Assembly (NCBI GenBank): GCA_018673255.1
Contig: JABHDC010000055.1
Location: forward strand, 1-14,731
DNA: 14,731 bases
Reading direction: 5' to 3'
Source of the DNA: Gemmatimonadota bacterium
GTDB taxonomy: Bacteria; Latescibacterota; UBA2968; UBA8231
Every line of letters starts with the position of its first letter. The stretch's first letter is position 1. Under the pieces are notes generated by a model, which made no database searches, was not told the DNA's origin, and saw only the letters and a program-made list of their open reading frames with translations. Shown here in pieces: positions 14,229 through 14,731 of the stretch. Both the position numbers and the translations under genes were made by a program.

Positions 14229-14445
14229 AAAGAACCGGGCTCCTGGAACTGAGGCATCTGACTGACGCCGAGCAGAGGATTCAGTGCAAGCGGATCGAGT
14301 ATAATCCCGCGAGCGGCACCGCGACAGCCGGGCGCCAGCCACTCTCCGGCCCGTTTCCACTGGTCCCCATCGGGAGAACAGGCCGGCAGTACTGGCCTGA
14401 ACCTGCCGGCTTGATTCATCTCGAGCATCTTGTCAGATTCGAAGG
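14229..14445. promoter_or_regulatory. Divergent intergenic region with nested inverted repeats
   Basis: 217 bp between the divergent MlrC-like and alpha/beta-hydrolase genes, so both promoters should lie here. A TATAAT hexamer (plus strand, 14300-14305) also reads as TATACT on the minus strand (14303-14298), but neither has a convincing -35 box at normal spacing. Two overlapping inverted repeats lie nearer the hydrolase gene: GCCGGCAG (14382-14389) with CTGCCGGC (14403-14410), and CAGGCC (14379-14384) with GGCCTG (14394-14399). The 13-bp operator of the other two promoters is absent, so this operon appears to be under separate control. Confidence 0.45.
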
Positions 14446-14731
14446 ATGCCAGACACACGACCAGACACACATCCGGACGAGTCACCAGACCCTGACGCGC
14501 TCCCCATCCGGGGCCCGCGGACCTTCTCCTGGCAAGTGGAAGGACAGGCCGTTGAAGTGGCCATCGATGTAGCCGGGAAGGGGGAACCCATCCTCCTGCT
14601 TCCCTCCCTCGGACCCGCCTCGACCCGGGCCCAGATGTGGCCCCTGGCACGTCAACTGCAGGACGACTTCGAGACATTCACCGTCGACTGGCCCGGCTTC
14701 GGTGCCGGGCCCCACCCACGCTTTGCCTGGC
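14446..14731 (+). CDS. Alpha/beta-hydrolase, 5' part only
   Basis: 95 codons are visible before the window ends. After an acidic, proline-rich lead (residues 1-20), the sequence PILLLPSLGPASTRAQMWPL (48-67) gives a first core beta-strand followed by an oxyanion-type loop. FTVDWPGFGAG (78-88) is the strand and turn that precede the helix before the nucleophile elbow in alpha/beta-hydrolases. The nucleophile, acid and His lie outside the window. The open frame extends upstream to a TGA at 14398-14400, but ATG 14446 is the only start codon there; AAGG immediately abuts it, too close for normal Shine-Dalgarno use. It is the only plus-strand gene, divergent from the MlrC operon. Substrate unknown (ester, lactone or similar). 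Confidence 0.7.
   Translation, partial: MPDTRPDTHPDESPDPDALPIRGPRTFSWQVEGQAVEVAIDVAGKGEPILLLPSLGPASTRAQMWPLARQLQDDFETFTVDWPGFGAGPHPRFAW

Noticed and set aside
1..14731. RNA genes, CRISPR arrays, insertion sequences, integrase or att sites
   Set aside because: No tRNA-like cloverleaf, regularly spaced repeats, transposase motifs or terminal inverted repeats were seen on either strand. The only long repeated DNA is the promoter block.

Overview
The window (14,731 bases, GC-rich, roughly 60% by eye) is a densely packed bacterial chromosomal region. Almost everything is on the minus strand, and most gene junctions overlap or are only a few bases long. The protein families present are a pair of large polytopic OPT-like membrane proteins (DUF6785/DUF6784 type), an M81/MlrC-type metallohydrolase, a cytoplasmic transglutaminase-like protein and an IolD-like ThDP enzyme. 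In my recollection this mix is typical of uncultured marine or sponge-associated lineages such as Planctomycetota, Latescibacterota or Poribacteria. That taxonomic guess is tentative. I saw no rRNA or tRNA gene, insertion sequence, CRISPR array or phage gene.

Layout, read in the direction of transcription from the right edge. (a) 14446 to the window end, plus strand: the start of an alpha/beta-hydrolase gene, divergent from the rest across a 217-bp intergenic region that holds overlapping inverted repeats. (b) 14228 down to 5860: a five-gene minus-strand operon of M81/MlrC-like hydrolase, class III aminotransferase (GSA-aminomutase type), transglutaminase-like protein, FAD oxidoreductase and membrane transporter B. 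The junctions are a 4-nt overlap, an 86-nt gap with competing hairpins, a 1-nt overlap and a 4-nt overlap. A long interrupted hairpin lies just after the last stop. (c) 5358 down to 3430: transporter A, a clear paralogue of transporter B, with its own promoter. (d) 2784 down past position 1: a two-gene operon of IolD-like ThDP enzyme and IlvD/Edd-family dehydratase (incomplete), also with its own promoter.

The most striking signal is that the promoters of (c) and (d), about 2.5 kb apart, are near copies. A 32-bp block is identical in both. Each has a TTGACC -35 box, a 17-nt spacer, a CATAGT -10 box, and a 13-bp perfect palindrome (GTATGG-A-CCATAC) lying on the end of the -10 box and the expected transcription start. 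This looks like one repressor controlling uptake (transporter A) together with a dehydratase and C-C hydrolase pair. The repressor gene is not in the window.

Functional reading (inference): the locus looks like a catabolic island for one or more small organic substrates. Each transporter belongs to an enzyme set. One set is amine- or amide-oriented (MlrC-like hydrolase, PLP aminotransferase or mutase, transglutaminase-fold protein, FAD oxidoreductase). The other is polyol- or sugar-acid-like (IlvD-like dehydration plus IolD-like C-C bond hydrolysis). I cannot name the substrate from sequence alone.
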